From Polytrichum commune (lineage: Eukaryota > Streptophyta > Polytrichopsida > Polytrichales > Polytrichaceae): DNA of 64,000 bases. Each line of letters begins with the position of its first letter. The first letter of the stretch is position 1. The position numbers were made by a program, and so were the translations under genes. Location: assembly GCA_950295325.1 (NCBI GenBank), contig OX485803.1, forward strand, positions 43,043,554 to 43,107,553, written 5' to 3'. Shown in pieces: positions 25,101-37,262 of this stretch. The notes under the pieces were generated by a model. The model was not told the DNA's origin. It made no database searches and was given only the letters and a program-made list of their open reading frames with translations.

Positions 25101-26380
25101 CCAACATTCATTCAATAGAGATGTTTTGCGAGTTCAAAATCGTCCATGATGACATTTCAAGTGCATCTATAGAAACCAATGTGCATCACGATCATTCTTT
25201 TCAATGAGATATAATATGTCTCAAAATAGACATTGACTAGGTTTGCATTAACAAGTTTGTCTACGAACTTTGTTGCCATGGTACAAATTCTAGTGAATCA
25301 ATTATATTGTCAAGCACCTTAATCCTAAGGTAGAGGTGCTATAGCCAACACCCCACCTAAGAGCAACACCTATGCACACCTTTTATTGCTGTAGTCAAAA
25401 TACACCTTAAATTGTCTCAAATGTATCCAATGCAAAGCTAGGGCGGATGTGGGTGAAAAGTGGCTTGGACGATTTTGGAAGAATATATACGGAGTTGGTT
25501 TTGGATGAAAGTGAGATTGGATTTAGGCAAGCGCCATGACATAGCTAAGGGTGGGTTACTTATATGTTTCATTAAGTCTTCCAAATGCAAAAGTTACAAA
25601 GGGTTGACAATTGTTTTCTTAAATGGAGTGTAACAATTGACTTTAGTACAAGGCAATTCAAACAAAAGGTGGGGGTAGGTTTGGCAGAAAGTGGGGTTGA
25701 TTTTGGATTGAAATACAAAATCAGTTTTGGACAACCAACTGGATGGTTTTGGAAGTTGCCTGCAAAGGAAAAAATGTGGGTCTAGAGCTTAGGGGTTCAC
25801 GAAGCTATGGATATCTGACTTCGAAATTTGTAGTATATTCATATAATTTTTTTTATTTGTGTTTCAACCATGTCTAAGTTGCCAATCGTACATACCACTA
25901 AATTAATCCAAATGGTCATAAAACTTAAAGAGGCTAAATCTCATAAAGTGTTGGTTCAAGCACCCTCTACTATACATAACGAGAACTTCTACACCTAATT
26001 TTTAACCACTTACATGCACCAGAGAAGAAGAAAAAAACTGCATCATGTATGCAAGAACAAGTGATCTATCATCTACCCCCCAAAAAAAACAACACAACTA
26101 AAAGGAAACCATCAAATATAGTTACTCGAATCTCAATTTAAACACTCACAATCATCCAACATGCCGCCCTACTGGATTGATCTCACAATCTCATTTACAG
26201 GGAGGTTGAATGTGATGGATGTGAGTTGTCTGCCATGAATCTGAAGAAATTTGGCTGCACAGGCCGCCAAGAGACAGACAGACAGACCATGTCGCTTCTC
26301 ATTCAAACACACAGGAAACCTCTTACATGCATGTCAAGCTTAAGGCGGTGGACTCCTGGACCTGACTCCAAGAGCAAGTC
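22113..26380. other. Long non-coding spacer upstream of TAR copy C
   Basis: No gene recognised. About 23505-23700 is a minus-strand copy of the R3 repeat. The remaining open frames are shorter than 92 codons and show no family motif. Confidence 0.4.
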
Positions 26381-26383
26381 AAG

Positions 26384-26390
26384 TATAAAG
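26384..26390 (+). promoter_or_regulatory. Possible TATA box of TAR copy C
   Basis: TATAAAG in a moderately GC-richer stretch, followed about 30 nt downstream by a C/T-rich leader-like region. It fits only if a leader intron ends at the polypyrimidine-AG at about 27462-27474, just before the proposed start codon. This is inference from position and motif. Confidence 0.25.
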
Positions 26391-27506
26391 TCTCATAGCC
26401 CAGGCACTTCTTGCTGCTCAATTCCATTCCATTGCATCTCAGCAGCAGCGCTACGCAGTTACATACTCCCTTTCATCTCTCTGCAAAGGTCCAACTCTTG
26501 ATGCAAATCCTCCTCCTCTTCCTTTCAAGCACACTAGCTCCATTCTTTCACCAAGTTTTCAAACTTCCTACTAGATCGACCTAGCTACATGTGTGTTGCA
26601 CTTGCAGCACAATGTTGAGGAGGACTAGTTGACCTCATTAAAACCTTCCAACAAGTTGCTTGTGTCTTGGGCAACCTTTGGGAAGGAAAAAGTTCGATTG
26701 GGAAGGAGAAAGTTGAGCTTGGGTACTCCAGAGATCAGCATTAGTATCTAATTAGGTGTCATGTGCCTAAGTCTATAAGCTATTTTGGTGTCGACCTTCT
26801 CTGGGACTGGACCTTTCTTCTACTTTTGTTATTGGGGATGTTCTTCTCGAACTGTTCTTTCTGATTTATTCCTTTTTTGTGTTTTGTTGGAGTAGTCAGA
26901 TACAGTTTTCAGCTTTCTGTCTATGAGTTAATGACAATAAGTCCAGTGGTTTCATGTAATTCAGTAACAAATTTAGAAATTAAGTTAGTTACTTTTCATG
27001 TATATTTGGTAGTCTGGAAATGCAGCTGGTCTGTAACTCATTCCATTTCTGTAGAGGTCCATTGAGGTAGAGCTTAAGCCTGCTAATTATTTCCAATTTA
27101 TTCTTTGTCAACATCATGCAGTAATTGCTACTTACCTTGTGAAAAGATTTTTCCATTCAATTTATGGTTTTATGAAGTTGCTTACAGTTGCATATATCAT
27201 GTAGTGCACATTGATGGACTTTAGAGGCTATCCTAACTCTTTGAAACCCTTGGGAAACAGTGCAGTAAACCTAACCTGCCCTGCGTTGTGTTGATGATTT
27301 GACATTGGAAAGAGAACTTGACACACTGATGTCTTCCTCATATTCGAGCTCTGCATAATTTTGAGTCTTCCTCATTTTGTGCTGTGTGTTTGAATCTGTG
27401 AGGTTTGTATATCTGGTGTTCAATGAGCACAAATTATGATAACCTCTGGTCTATCTTCTATTCTATTTTTCCAGGTACAGGTATATATAGCTTCCAGGAG
27501 GGAACA

Positions 27507-30500
27507 ATGGCAACCTTCCGTAAGCCTCAAGGTCGGCAAGCAAATGATGCCTCCATGGCTATGAATTTTCTCTACTGCGACCAGTAAGTAAATAATTATA
27601 TTTGGAGTCACATGTACCTACATTGATGCACATCTTGAATGCTGGCTGTTCTGTTGCAAAATGTTGTTGCACCCCATGTGGGCTGTTGGTCCTCAATGTG
27701 GACAAAGCTAGGTTTGTTGTTTGGAATGATTATCGTTGCAGGATGCTGATAACATTCAAAACGTATACTGGCCCAGAGATCATATGGGGCTATAGCTCAA
27801 AACCATTTCATTTTGGTATTAACTAGTGAATGTAATCCGGCCTTAACTTTTGTAGGGACGTCATTCTGAATTAGGTGATGAGTGATAGATCATAATATCC
27901 TCCTGCAGGCAATGTGGACCACAAAACCTCCTCTTTCCTATTTAATCGGTTGAGTCGAAGTTGGTCATACTTGATCAATATTGCAAGACTCAGAGGTTCT
28001 ATATGCACTTCTGATTTGGAAAGAAACGAACTTATTCAAATAATTTCTCCTCCAATTTCATTATAAGAGAGTAGTTGCAAGCTGTTTGCAATTTTCTGAG
28101 GATTAAGTGGTCCAGATGAAACGTGACCTGCCTTGCAGAGGAGGTAAGGACATTCACATGTGATTCACCTCCTGTTGGAATAGAAGTTCTTGTTCTAATT
28201 ATCAGGCAGAGAAACCTATATGCTAGGCCCATATGTCTTGCATATATTAATCAGGACCCAAGGAAGAGTTTTAATCGGATAATATTGTTATGGCTTTTCT
28301 CACCGAAGAGTATGCGAGGTTAAGTGTGGCTAAGTAGTCCACGAAGAGTCTAGAGTTTGTGTGTGCTCAGGGAGGCAAGTATTTAGTCGAAGCTAGCCCA
28401 CATAGTTTGCTTCTTCTGGTGTAACTCCCCGAGCACACATAGTTGTGAGACCATAAGTACCTGCGAGTTGCAGATTCTTCCACAAAACCGGTAGGTTCAA
28501 ATAGAATCTCTCTCTTGTGCCGTGAGCATCCCTGCAAGCGTCGAGTTGTTCAAGCCTCCTGATTTTTGTTTTCACAGAAAAAAGCTCATTTCGCCCCATG
28601 CTATGGTCGAGGTTTAGTATTCTGTTAAGGTTTGATGTCGCCATGGAGGAAGTGCAATTACTTGGTCACAGCTTGCATATTTCAGTTACACATGTTTCAA
28701 TAGCAATGTTTCACGTGCAGCTCACTGAAGGTGTTTCATCTTTTTTGTCGTTGCAGCGGCGATCCAATCATGTACGAGAGGTTCTGGCAAATCCACAAGA
28801 ACCGTTTTGTTTTCGTGAACCATCCATCTGACAGGGTGAGCTACTTGTGCAAAAGCAGCAGTTATGTGCCGGGGCTGCCGTGTTACATGAGTGGTGAGCT
28901 GGAGGGAGCCATCAGGGAGATCCATGACTGCATTGGCAATGCTGTTGTCACCAAAAAAACAATTGTGGTGGGGAATAGCAGCTCCCAGATTCTCACTGCC
29001 GCCCTCTTTGCTCTCGCCAACAGAGACGAGGGTGCGCCCTCCACTGCTGTCGTAGCAGCGGCGCCATATTGCTCTGTGAGTTGAATCTTTCATTTCACTC
29101 TACTCCCACAAACTACAATTCTGTTTCAAACTTCATGTAAATCTGAACCATTAGTTTGTCCAAGCGAGTGACTTGTGAAATCTTCTGTTGCATGTGCACA
29201 AAGTATAAAATATTCATCTCGCAAAATCTTGTTGTTTGGGTCAGCTGATGCATGATTTCCGTCTGTAAATTTATAAAAATGATAATTTGATATAGAAGTC
29301 CAGCTCGGGGTGGTTGGTCTTGCATCACAGACTAACCCTAACAGTTCAGAGCAGCATCTGCAACCACGCCGTTCCTTTGATTTGGTCATGCAATCTTCAC
29401 ATTGCAGAAGCTTCAAACTTCAGTTAAAGATTCTATCTTGGAGTAGATGTGAAATCTGTTGGAGATCTGCACAAGTGTATAATTTCTCAGAAGCTCTTGC
29501 TGCTTGGGTCAGATGATAAGTATTCAATGATCTAATTCTGTTGTCTGTGCGTAACTATGATTTATGCTAAATTTTAATTTGATGTATAACTCCAGCTCGA
29601 GGTGGTTGTTCTTGCATCTGGACAGACTTACCCCAACGTGGCAGACTCGCATCTGGCAACCTCACTCTTCCATTGGGCTGGCGATGCAAACACGTACCAA
29701 CCCAAACAAGGGGAAGCAGTGATCGAGTTTGTAACCACTCCGAACAATCCTTGCGGCTCTCTTCGCAACGAAGTGGTGGTGGGTGCAGCGGCGGGGCAGA
29801 CTCGCCGGAAATCGGTGGTGCACGACATGTCTTACTACTGGCCGAGCTTCACTCCGATCACCGAGGCTTGCAATAACGACGTCATGGTTTTCAATTTGGC
29901 CAATTGCATCGGTCATGCAGGAGTACATCTGGCGTGAGAAATTTCACTCATCGATCTTTCCTACAAATTAATATGTTGACACAATCTTCACATGCATAAG
30001 TCTAACCCATCAGGCTAAGATCTGGTGACTAATTTCTGCAAGTTAGGTGGCCATGGAGAGCAATCACTAATGAGTTTTGACTGCGTTAATGTCAACTTAT
30101 TGACATTAATAATGTCACAAATATGACATTTTCTCTCAGTGGAAGCTTAGAATGTCACAAAGTTGACAAACGAATATGAGATTAAATCCTCTGGATCCCA
30201 GTAGTGAATATAATTTTTTGTGTGTGTGCTCAAAGCTGCTAATTTTATAATTTCTGCAGCCTGTATATTAAGGCAAAGGTAATAATTAGTAGAAAGTAGT
30301 AATGGTCTGCTGTCTTCCTTTGCAGCTGGGCGATTGTAAAAAATTCTGTGGTTGCTGAAAAAATGACACAGTACATTGTCAGAAACACAGTTGGGCTTTC
30401 GCATGATACTCAAAACCGCGCAGCTGTGTTGCTCCGGGCCACCTTCAAGGGGTATGAGGATTGCGAAAAAAATCGAACGTTCTACTCTAAAGACCTCAAT

Positions 30501-31997
30501 GACTTGATTGCCAACTGCAAGTTTTTCCATTACGGAAACTCTTTGATGGAATCTCGCTGGGCGAGGGTGCGGGCCGCGCTTGCTGGGAATGCGGGTTTCA
30601 GTCTGCCACAGCCAAATCCACCTGATGGTTGCACTTTCCTTGGCACATATTTTTCAACTCATCCAGGTAAGAAATATATACTCCAATATAAAATGAAATA
30701 CAGATATATTTGACACATCTGAAACAAATATTTGATTTAAAAAATTAAATTTCCCACTGCCAGAAAAACCATGCAGTTATAATTATATTGTAGGGAGCAA
30801 GTTGAATGCCTAGGTAGCTGGAATAGAAAGTTAGCTGGATTTGTAGCACACAAGAGTCATGCGCAGTGTGTATGTTTGACAAAGTTTTTGCAAGTTTTTG
30901 ACATTTGACACGCAAAAACTTGCACAAAAATAAAATGCACGTCAATTGACACGCACGATTTAGAAGTTGACATGTAGTGTGACTTGTGAAGAAAAAAACC
31001 ACACGTTAATTGACATTTAGAAATTGAAATGACACATACCCCTAGGCATGTGACATTGAGGTGACATTTTAAAAGAAAATGTAGATGTCAATTGACATTC
31101 ATTTTGTGTTTTTGAAAACGTCACGTGACACTTTGGATTTGAAGTTGAATGTCAAATGAAATTTGTCAAACATACACACTGGTCATGCGGCTTGGTCCAT
31201 TTTATTCACATGATCTCTGCCTAGCTCCATGATTTTCAAAATATATCAAGCTTGATTTCAAGTTGTAGAGTAGGTTACATTCAATACCTCATAAGAATGC
31301 GTGAGATTTGAAATGAACTGCATGATATTACATATTACCGAGGCTCGTCTTGTGATTGCACAGATGGACTAAGCTAGATGGGTCTTAAGTGGTCTTAAAC
31401 TTTTTCCGACTTCTCCTAGGATAATATGAAATGCATGCGATAAGTACGAGATGGTTAGCAAGTCCAGCTTTACAAAGTTCCCTCACAGTTTTCGGAGCTC
31501 ACATGAATATCTTATTCATTCTGAAAGTGAAGATTCTCGTGCTCATTAATTAGAGGGTCATATAGGTCCCCCCCAATTATGTTGACTACTAAACAGACTT
31601 AGAACAGGTTATCAAATTTTGAGCACGTAGACCAATCTCTTTCAAACACACAATGCCTGCAATTTGGCAGCTGTTTTTGGAGCCACACCTAACCACATAT
31701 CATTCAAATCTAGATGTCCAATTGAATAAGATAAGTAACTGAATTAAGCACGTCTACCTTAGCTAGACACATATGTTCAATGAGGCTACTAATTGTGTGG
31801 TGACTTGTTCAGCGTTCATGTGGCTGAAGTCCGAGAAGGAGGGCTCCGATTGCCAACTCATTTTAAAGCGAAATGGCATTCTTGGCCTTGGTGGCGAAGC
31901 ATTTGGAGTATCGGCTCAATATGCACGCGTCAGTTTGGTGAATCAAGAGGCTTATGTGGATGAGCTTGTCGATCGCCTTCCATCCCTACGAGCCTAA
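27507..31997 (+). CDS. TAR/alliinase-family paralogue with the PLP lysine replaced by Asn (copy C), five exons
   Basis: Exons 27507-27583, 28757-29075, 29596-29933, 30326-30666 and 31813-31997 join to 1260 nt: 419 residues plus TAA, against 391 in Arabidopsis TAA1. All introns start GT and end AG. The first junction rebuilds CDHGDPIMYERFW (His26). Phosphate-cup motif IVVGNSSSQ at 95-103 (canonical GTGSTQ or GNGSTQ), NNPCG at 182-186 (canonical NNPDG), Asp209 and Tyr212 in HDMSYYWPSF. The active-site motif FSKITGHAGSR of TAA1 reads LANCIGHAGVH here, so the Schiff-base lysine is Asn235, the preceding Ser is Ala and the Arg is His243. The substrate-side ARVS arginine is kept (Arg397). The frame is open throughout with a good AACAATGG start. 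A role as a transaminase is doubtful; a regulatory pseudoenzyme or a recently dead gene are both possible. An upstream leader intron is likely, so an N-terminal extension cannot be excluded. Confidence 0.85.
29170..29595 (+). repeat. Tandem copy of the intron 2 end and exon 3 start inside intron 2 of copy C
   Basis: An exon-3-like start after an intact acceptor (AG at 29302-29303, then CTCGGGGTGGTTGGTCTTGC) precedes the real exon 3 start at 29596 by 292 nt. The similarity includes the upstream intron sequence (TTGGGTCAG) and covers about the first 70 nt of the exon. It contains indels relative to exon 3 and is out of frame, so it is a decoy or fossil exon. Confidence 0.7.
29902..29904 (+). 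other. Asn235 codon at the position of the catalytic lysine
   Basis: AAT in exon 3 lies 26 codons after the conserved Asp209 of HDMSYYW. In TAA1 the lysine (Lys217) is likewise 26 residues after Asp191. A single base change from AAA or AAG would account for it. Copy B has AAT at the same place (50309-50311). Confidence 0.8.
30864..31181. mobile_element. hAT-like MITE in intron 4 of TAR copy C
   Basis: 318-bp element with ends CAGTGTGTATGTTTGACAAA and the reverse complement TTTGTCAAACATACACACTG. Both sides carry GTCATGCG (30856-30863 and 31182-31189), an exact 8-bp duplication. The interior is rich in TTGACA/TGTCAA motifs. In pseudogene B the matching site (50859-50866, GTAATGCG) is uninterrupted, so this insertion is younger than the C/B duplication. 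Confidence 0.9.
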
Positions 31998-33250
31998 AAT
32001 GATGGATGATTCAACCAATGGAGGTTGTCAGGACCCGGGAGGTTTTTTTGTTTGGATAGATAGTCCCACACTTTTGGACAAACTGATGACATGTTCTACA
32101 ATGCCTATTTTCTAATGGAAATTTGATGTGGCTTGTGGCAACGATTGCATTTTCTTTCACATTTATTTATTTATCTACTGTGCACAGTCAAAGTGTGTGT
32201 ATGCATATGTATATTTCTGGGATTTTTTGGAAAACTCTTGCTTTCCTTGCCAAGAGAAACTCTGCACAATATTATTTAGACTAGATTGAATAATATGAAA
32301 TGCCCTAAAACAATGCAACCATTGCCAAATCTATGTGATTCCATTCAAGCTATCTCCTACCTTTCAGACTATAGTTAATTTTTAGTAATTCAAAAGAATA
32401 TAGGTATGTGCGTAGCTGTTGGAAGAATATTATGGATATTGTTTGAATTCATGTCCATTTGATTTTTGAATAAGAATGTGGTTTTCCTTTGCATTGATCA
32501 ACACAGATTATGCAACTAAGAAGTGTCCTGATCCCCATGGAAGAGCTGTGCTCAAAAGGTGATGGGCGGTGGGCACGCAGAATACACTTCAAAATAGATT
32601 AAAATACATATTAGGAAGATCAGCCACATTATTTAGGGACGATGTCTTGAATTCAGTTAAATTCATATGTTTATCTCATGTGGTTATATTGATTTTGACA
32701 GGGTGACCCCAAAAATTTTGCATTCATATGCCGTTGGACGTGTTTCCATCTCATTGAATGTCAGGAAAAGTTTGTTGGGCTGCTGATCTCCAAGTCTTTA
32801 GCGCACAGAAGTGGGTTCTTCCTATAATTTCAATTCCCTACAGTTCTTAGAAGTTGTCCAAGGCGTCCAAAACTGGTAGCAATATTTTGAGAAGGTTTTA
32901 TAATACCACTTATGGAGAAACTGGAGATGGCATTTGTACAGGGCAATTGATGGATGGTGACTTTGGATAATATCCATCTACATGAAGCTATGTTTCCAAC
33001 AACAAATTGCAATGCAGTCTACCACAAGAAGGAACGGCATCCTATAATTTGTTGTTATAGCAGATTTACACACAACCTCAAGCTACATGGTGGAGCTTAC
33101 ATTTTAGAAATGAGGTTTTAAGTGTTTGGGAGAGCATTTACACCCTGAAACGCCTATAGTTGGTTGGAAATAGTCTTCAGGTAGTTCGGGTAGCTTTCCC
33201 ACCACGATAACCGCTAATCACAATGTCAAATTCACTTGACAACATGTGTA
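31998..33250. other. 3' flank of TAR copy C and spacer
   Basis: Sequence just after the stop shares a stretch (GAAATTTGATGTGGCTTGTGGCAAC) in diverged form with 51550-51580 behind pseudogene B, so the 3' flank was duplicated with the gene. No other gene is recognised. Confidence 0.5.
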
Positions 33251-33622
33251 CTACACTAAATATGATATTTAGTGTCACTATGGTATTTTATGTCACTATG
33301 GTAACTTTTTCGATGACACTTCTTATGAATAAGTGAACAAATTTTGTCATGGATGATGGATGAGTTCATCCATTGGCCAAAACCCTACCTTCTCTTGTCA
33401 GCAACTTGTCGTGAAATATTGTCATGAATGACTGAAATTTGGATGAAAAGTTACTTGGTAAGTGACAACAATTGCAACACTGTAAATCTATAATCCCCCC
33501 CGGCCCTCCCAAAAAAAATTACAAGGAGTGACAAATAATGTTGGGTTAATATTTAGTGTTGGTGACACTATACTGCGATTTACAATTAGAATCGGTGGCA
33601 CTAAACATCATATTTAGTGTAG
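33251..33622. mobile_element. MITE with CTACACTAAATATGATATTTAGTG ends type, 372 bp
   Basis: The left end CTACACTAAATATGATATTT and right end, read inwards from 33622, share the self-complementary core ACTAAATATnATATTTAGT. The interior differs from the copies at 40051-40382 and 59217-59561, so it is a related subfamily. The CACTA-like ends are suggestive only; no target duplication is clear. Confidence 0.6.
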
Positions 33623-35019
33623 GTTGACCTTTGAACGAGTATCTTATAGGAAACTATATGGATAGATGTGGACATGAATAGATGCCTGCCATCAAGGCCT
33701 TGGTGCAGACGAAATGGGAGTTTTGCTATATTCTGAACCAAATTGCATACAAAATTGAATTGGTTGAGTCTCATAATATCATCATGTACATATAAGGTAT
33801 GCATCTCTATTTCTTGGTTTAAATATGTTCAACCTTGCAAGATTCTATTAAACCTCAGAAGAGTTAAACCATTCAATACATTATGTTCATAGTGGACCTT
33901 GAGGATGATGTTCTGCTCGCCAGTGGAGAGGAGGAATTTTGGTGGTCCAGGGTTTGAAGTTAGATTATCTGGTTGAGCGGTTTCCTGAGCAGGCTCCTGG
34001 GAGTGGGATCGGAGAAGGCTGCTGATGGTTGCTCCTCGTTGTCTGTTGCTGGCAAGATAATAATTTTAGCTGGAAGCACGTTTTTACGGCATGTCGTGAC
34101 GAAGGGCTCGGCACAGTTCGTTCTACGGAGGGCTTGGGTGCCATTCTTGCACCTGCCGCCAGAAGTGCAGCACTCTTGAGACGGGAGGCAATTAATAGCT
34201 AGTCGAAAATGTAAATTTTACCAATGGTTTGTAGAACTTCGAACCCAGTTAATCTGCTCGAGGCTTTAGTTGCGGCATCTCCAGGAATAGTAGCAAAAAG
34301 AGTATGCAGAAATCCACATCTTAAGCGGCCACGGACAGTGCGGAAATCTGACAGAAAGGGCCATGACGCTACAAGGATCCACTACCAGCATATGAGTCGT
34401 CCGCAATCATCCTGCGTCATTAGGAGAAATATGCAAAATTATAGATTTGGCAGATTTCCTAGTGACGTAGAACAATTTTCCAGTGATGCAGGTCAATTAT
34501 CCAGGACTCCTATGCTTGTAGTGACCACACATCCCCTTTGATGTTTTGCAACGACGTGAAAGTAGCATTAATAGAGAATGTCGCTAAATAATGATATGTT
34601 TCAGTCATTTATGTGAAGTTTCATCAGATCCAAAAGCCACAATATAATATGTAATGCCGCAATCATTCTCGAAGTCACGATCACAGTATTCTCGCACCAA
34701 AACTGGATTGGGTTTTGTAAGCGTCTGACTCAGGAGGTCTGTTACAAAAAACAGGTCCAGACCACTGAAAGAAAGTGCGGGACTGAGATATAAAAGACAC
34801 AAAGTCCAATCACTGGACTTGTGACATTCCACTGAAGTGCATGGTAAGTCAAATGCAATTGCAAGTCAAGGTGTATCAAACTATGGTTATTTTCGAAACT
34901 GGAATTATGCACAAGATTTCACTACACTTTGGGTTGAAATTTTCCTGTCAGCTGTTAATGTAGACTACGCCCATTTGTACTAATTGCATCCGATTTGGCA
35001 CTAATCTGACCTTGATTCC
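33623..35019. other. Spacer with a GC-richer unexplained patch
   Basis: Open frames at 33973-34179 and 34224-34541 lie in a locally GC-richer patch but have no motif I recognise. They are not called as genes. Confidence 0.35.
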
Positions 35020-35213
35020 TGTTCGTGGTGTTCTAAGATTTCAAGAACATGAACGCACAGAAAGATGTGCTCAAACTGCGAGGAGCTGCTGCAAACCAAG
35101 AGATTCCTGCGCGAGGTGGTTGACATTTCGGCGTGTCAGCTCAATACAATCGCCTGAACTTGATCGGCCGGCAGGCTATGACAAAGTTCTTGATTCAGAA
35201 GCTCGACGCATGA
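35020..35213 (+). pseudogene. Decayed last exon of a TAR/alliinase-family gene
   Basis: One frame reads HFGVSAQYNRLNLIGRQAM and continues to a TGA at 35211-35213. This matches the end of copy C (AFGVSAQYARVSLVNQEAY, then about 20 residues to the stop). An in-frame TGA directly precedes the His and the upstream part is only weakly alignable. No matching exons 2-4 were found nearby, so it is an orphan remnant lying about 3 kb downstream of copy C in the same orientation. Confidence 0.6.
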
Positions 35214-37200
35214 AATCAAGAGCTTCTGACAATTGGTTTGTCACAGCTTGGAGGCCGATCACGTTGAGACGAGCGCATCAATGAGCTAAAACGCTGAAAT
35301 GCCGAACACCCCACGAAAGAATCTCTTGAGTCCGCAGTAGCTTCTGAGCTCAATTTGAGACCTCTTTCTCTGCCGAACACCACAAAGAGCAATCAATGCC
35401 AGAAATACCAAATGCCTCCCAAACCATTGTTGCCCACTGAACGATTGTCAAGAGACACGTAATCCTCTAAACCCCTTCACACCTACAATACCCCAAATAC
35501 CAAAATACAAAAAATACACCCGATTAAGATTATTAGACATTTGTGGCTGCATCTTGTAGGTTGATGAACCCATCAAAAATTGGAAGCACGCGCACTCCTC
35601 CTCGCTATGGCCTCCAAGCTGCTCTCTGCGACCTCGTTGAAGGACACGATCGCATTCCAAACTTGGAGCTCGGCTGCTACTTGGCCGTGAAGTCAATTAC
35701 GAATGCTGAAATGAAAGACACTACACATCAGTTGTGCATCCAATATCAGCTACTAAATAAAAGAGAGCAACTTCATAATCATTCCACTCACGAAACTGGA
35801 TTTGCCATACTCGTCTTCAGAACATGGTTTGGATCAACTGCTGAAACATCTCTAAGCACAAAACATGTAGTTCAAATCCCTTTCTTTTGGTATCATACGC
35901 ATCAACTTGAAGACACTTGATTCTAAGGAATTTTATGGATTTCTTTAGAACTGCAGAAAAATCCCAAGAATGATATGTGGGTCTTCCCAGATGTTCATCC
36001 GTAGCTCTCCATCGTCGCTTGCAAGGTGAACAAAACAAGCACAATCGCTTCCGGTGGCGCAACGCACCATACTAGCAAAATCGAGAGAACGAGCATGCAA
36101 GAGCGAGTGCTAGAGTTAAAGAGAGCGAGAGAAGGCCCAAGAGAGAAAGAGAGAGAGAAGTGTGAGAGAGTCCTTCTTTGGACACCACATTTATAGGCAC
36201 CAAACCCAACTTCTAAGCAAGGACTCGTGGCCATTGCTAATCAACAATGGGGATTAGTAAGTCTTTGGGATGTCCTAAACTCGGGAAACAATTGTAAATT
36301 ATTCTCACAATTTACATGATGGGTACCTATCCATGTCTATCTTCAAGTACTATATAAAGGACAATAAGTTATCCATGAGTCTTTTTACTCTTCGGTTCAA
36401 ATAAGATATTGTAAACTCAAGATGATGTCTTCTTGGTTTTAAAGCCGTCTTGTTCTCCTCTGTACGTAGCTCCCATATGATATGCTGCAAATTTTGATTG
36501 TTTTTACTACATTCAAGTGCAACATGAAGTGTTATTCTTTGTTGTGGTTTAGAAAATTTTCAATAATATTTCATGGGATTGAAAGAGTCCAAAAACATCT
36601 TTCTATATGAGAAGTGATCACTTTTCAATTTGATGCCATGTTGAATTGTTCTCAAAACTAGAATATGTGGATTTTTTTAATACAAGTTTCCAAGTTAGGG
36701 CAAACCATCCAACTATCATGTTTTTTTTTTTTTTAAATGTTTAATGGAAAAAGAAAAAATTTCATTTTATTTGGTAGCCAACTTTTGGAATGGGGTTGAT
36801 GGACATGCTTTGAGCTCTAGCATCCTAAACATAAGTAGTCAACATTGCAAAGTTAACATGGTTTTTCTTATAATAAAACTGTTACATGTTCAAGACAAAT
36901 GTCTGAAACTTTTATTTCTATGTAAAATTATGTTTTTGAAATGAGCAAGTCCATTGAGTCAAATTTTATATGTTTTAAAAAGTTGATTCTACTAGATGAT
37001 ACATTGTAAACTTCCACTTCACTCAATTTGAGAATACTTTGATTTTCTTAATCCCAAGAATAAATAGTTCATGAACAACTAAAAATGAGAGGAATTATCC
37101 CTATTGTAGCGCACACCATTTTTTTCCCCCAAATTTAAACATTAAAATATTTGTAAAAACAAGAACGCCACATCATAACATTAAGTAACAAGTCCAGAAT
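35214..37200. other. Spacer with GA-rich repeat fragment
   Basis: About 36110-36300 has a GA-rich tract and AACTTCTAAGCAAGGAC shared with 3500-3640. A TATATAAAG-like box near 36351 follows. This may be part of a retrotransposon LTR, but no paired LTR, primer-binding site or pol frame is visible. Open frames at 35543-35920 and 35012-35284 have no intact family motif. Confidence 0.35.
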
Positions 37201-37262
37201 GACCTTCTCAAAAGAGCATCAAACCGGTGTGTGTTGATTTGATGCTCTTTTGAGAGCAAAGG
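37201..37262. repeat. Short foldback hairpin
   Basis: The 17-nt arms CTCAAAAGAGCATCAAA and its exact reverse complement flank a 14-nt loop. Pairing continues partly outward (GACCTT with AAGGT). Possibly a tiny MITE or hairpin RNA source. Confidence 0.6.

Noticed and set aside
32700-32812. Possible additional TAR last-exon fragment (YAVGRVSISLN, then a stop)
   Set aside because: Similarity to the ARVSLV motif is short and interrupted, with no consistent nucleotide alignment to copy C.
33970-34180. Possible TAR exon 2 remnant (GKIIILAGST resembling the KIVVGNGST motif)
   Set aside because: Only a handful of residues agree and the flanking residues and splice sites do not.
34224-34541. 105-codon open frame, locally GC-richer
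   Set aside because: No domain, splice context or paralogue in the window supports it; kept only as an unexplained patch.
36110-36400. Possible LTR (GA-rich tract, TATATAAAG, shared with 3500-3640)
   Set aside because: No second LTR, primer-binding site, polypurine tract or gag-pol remnant could be found.
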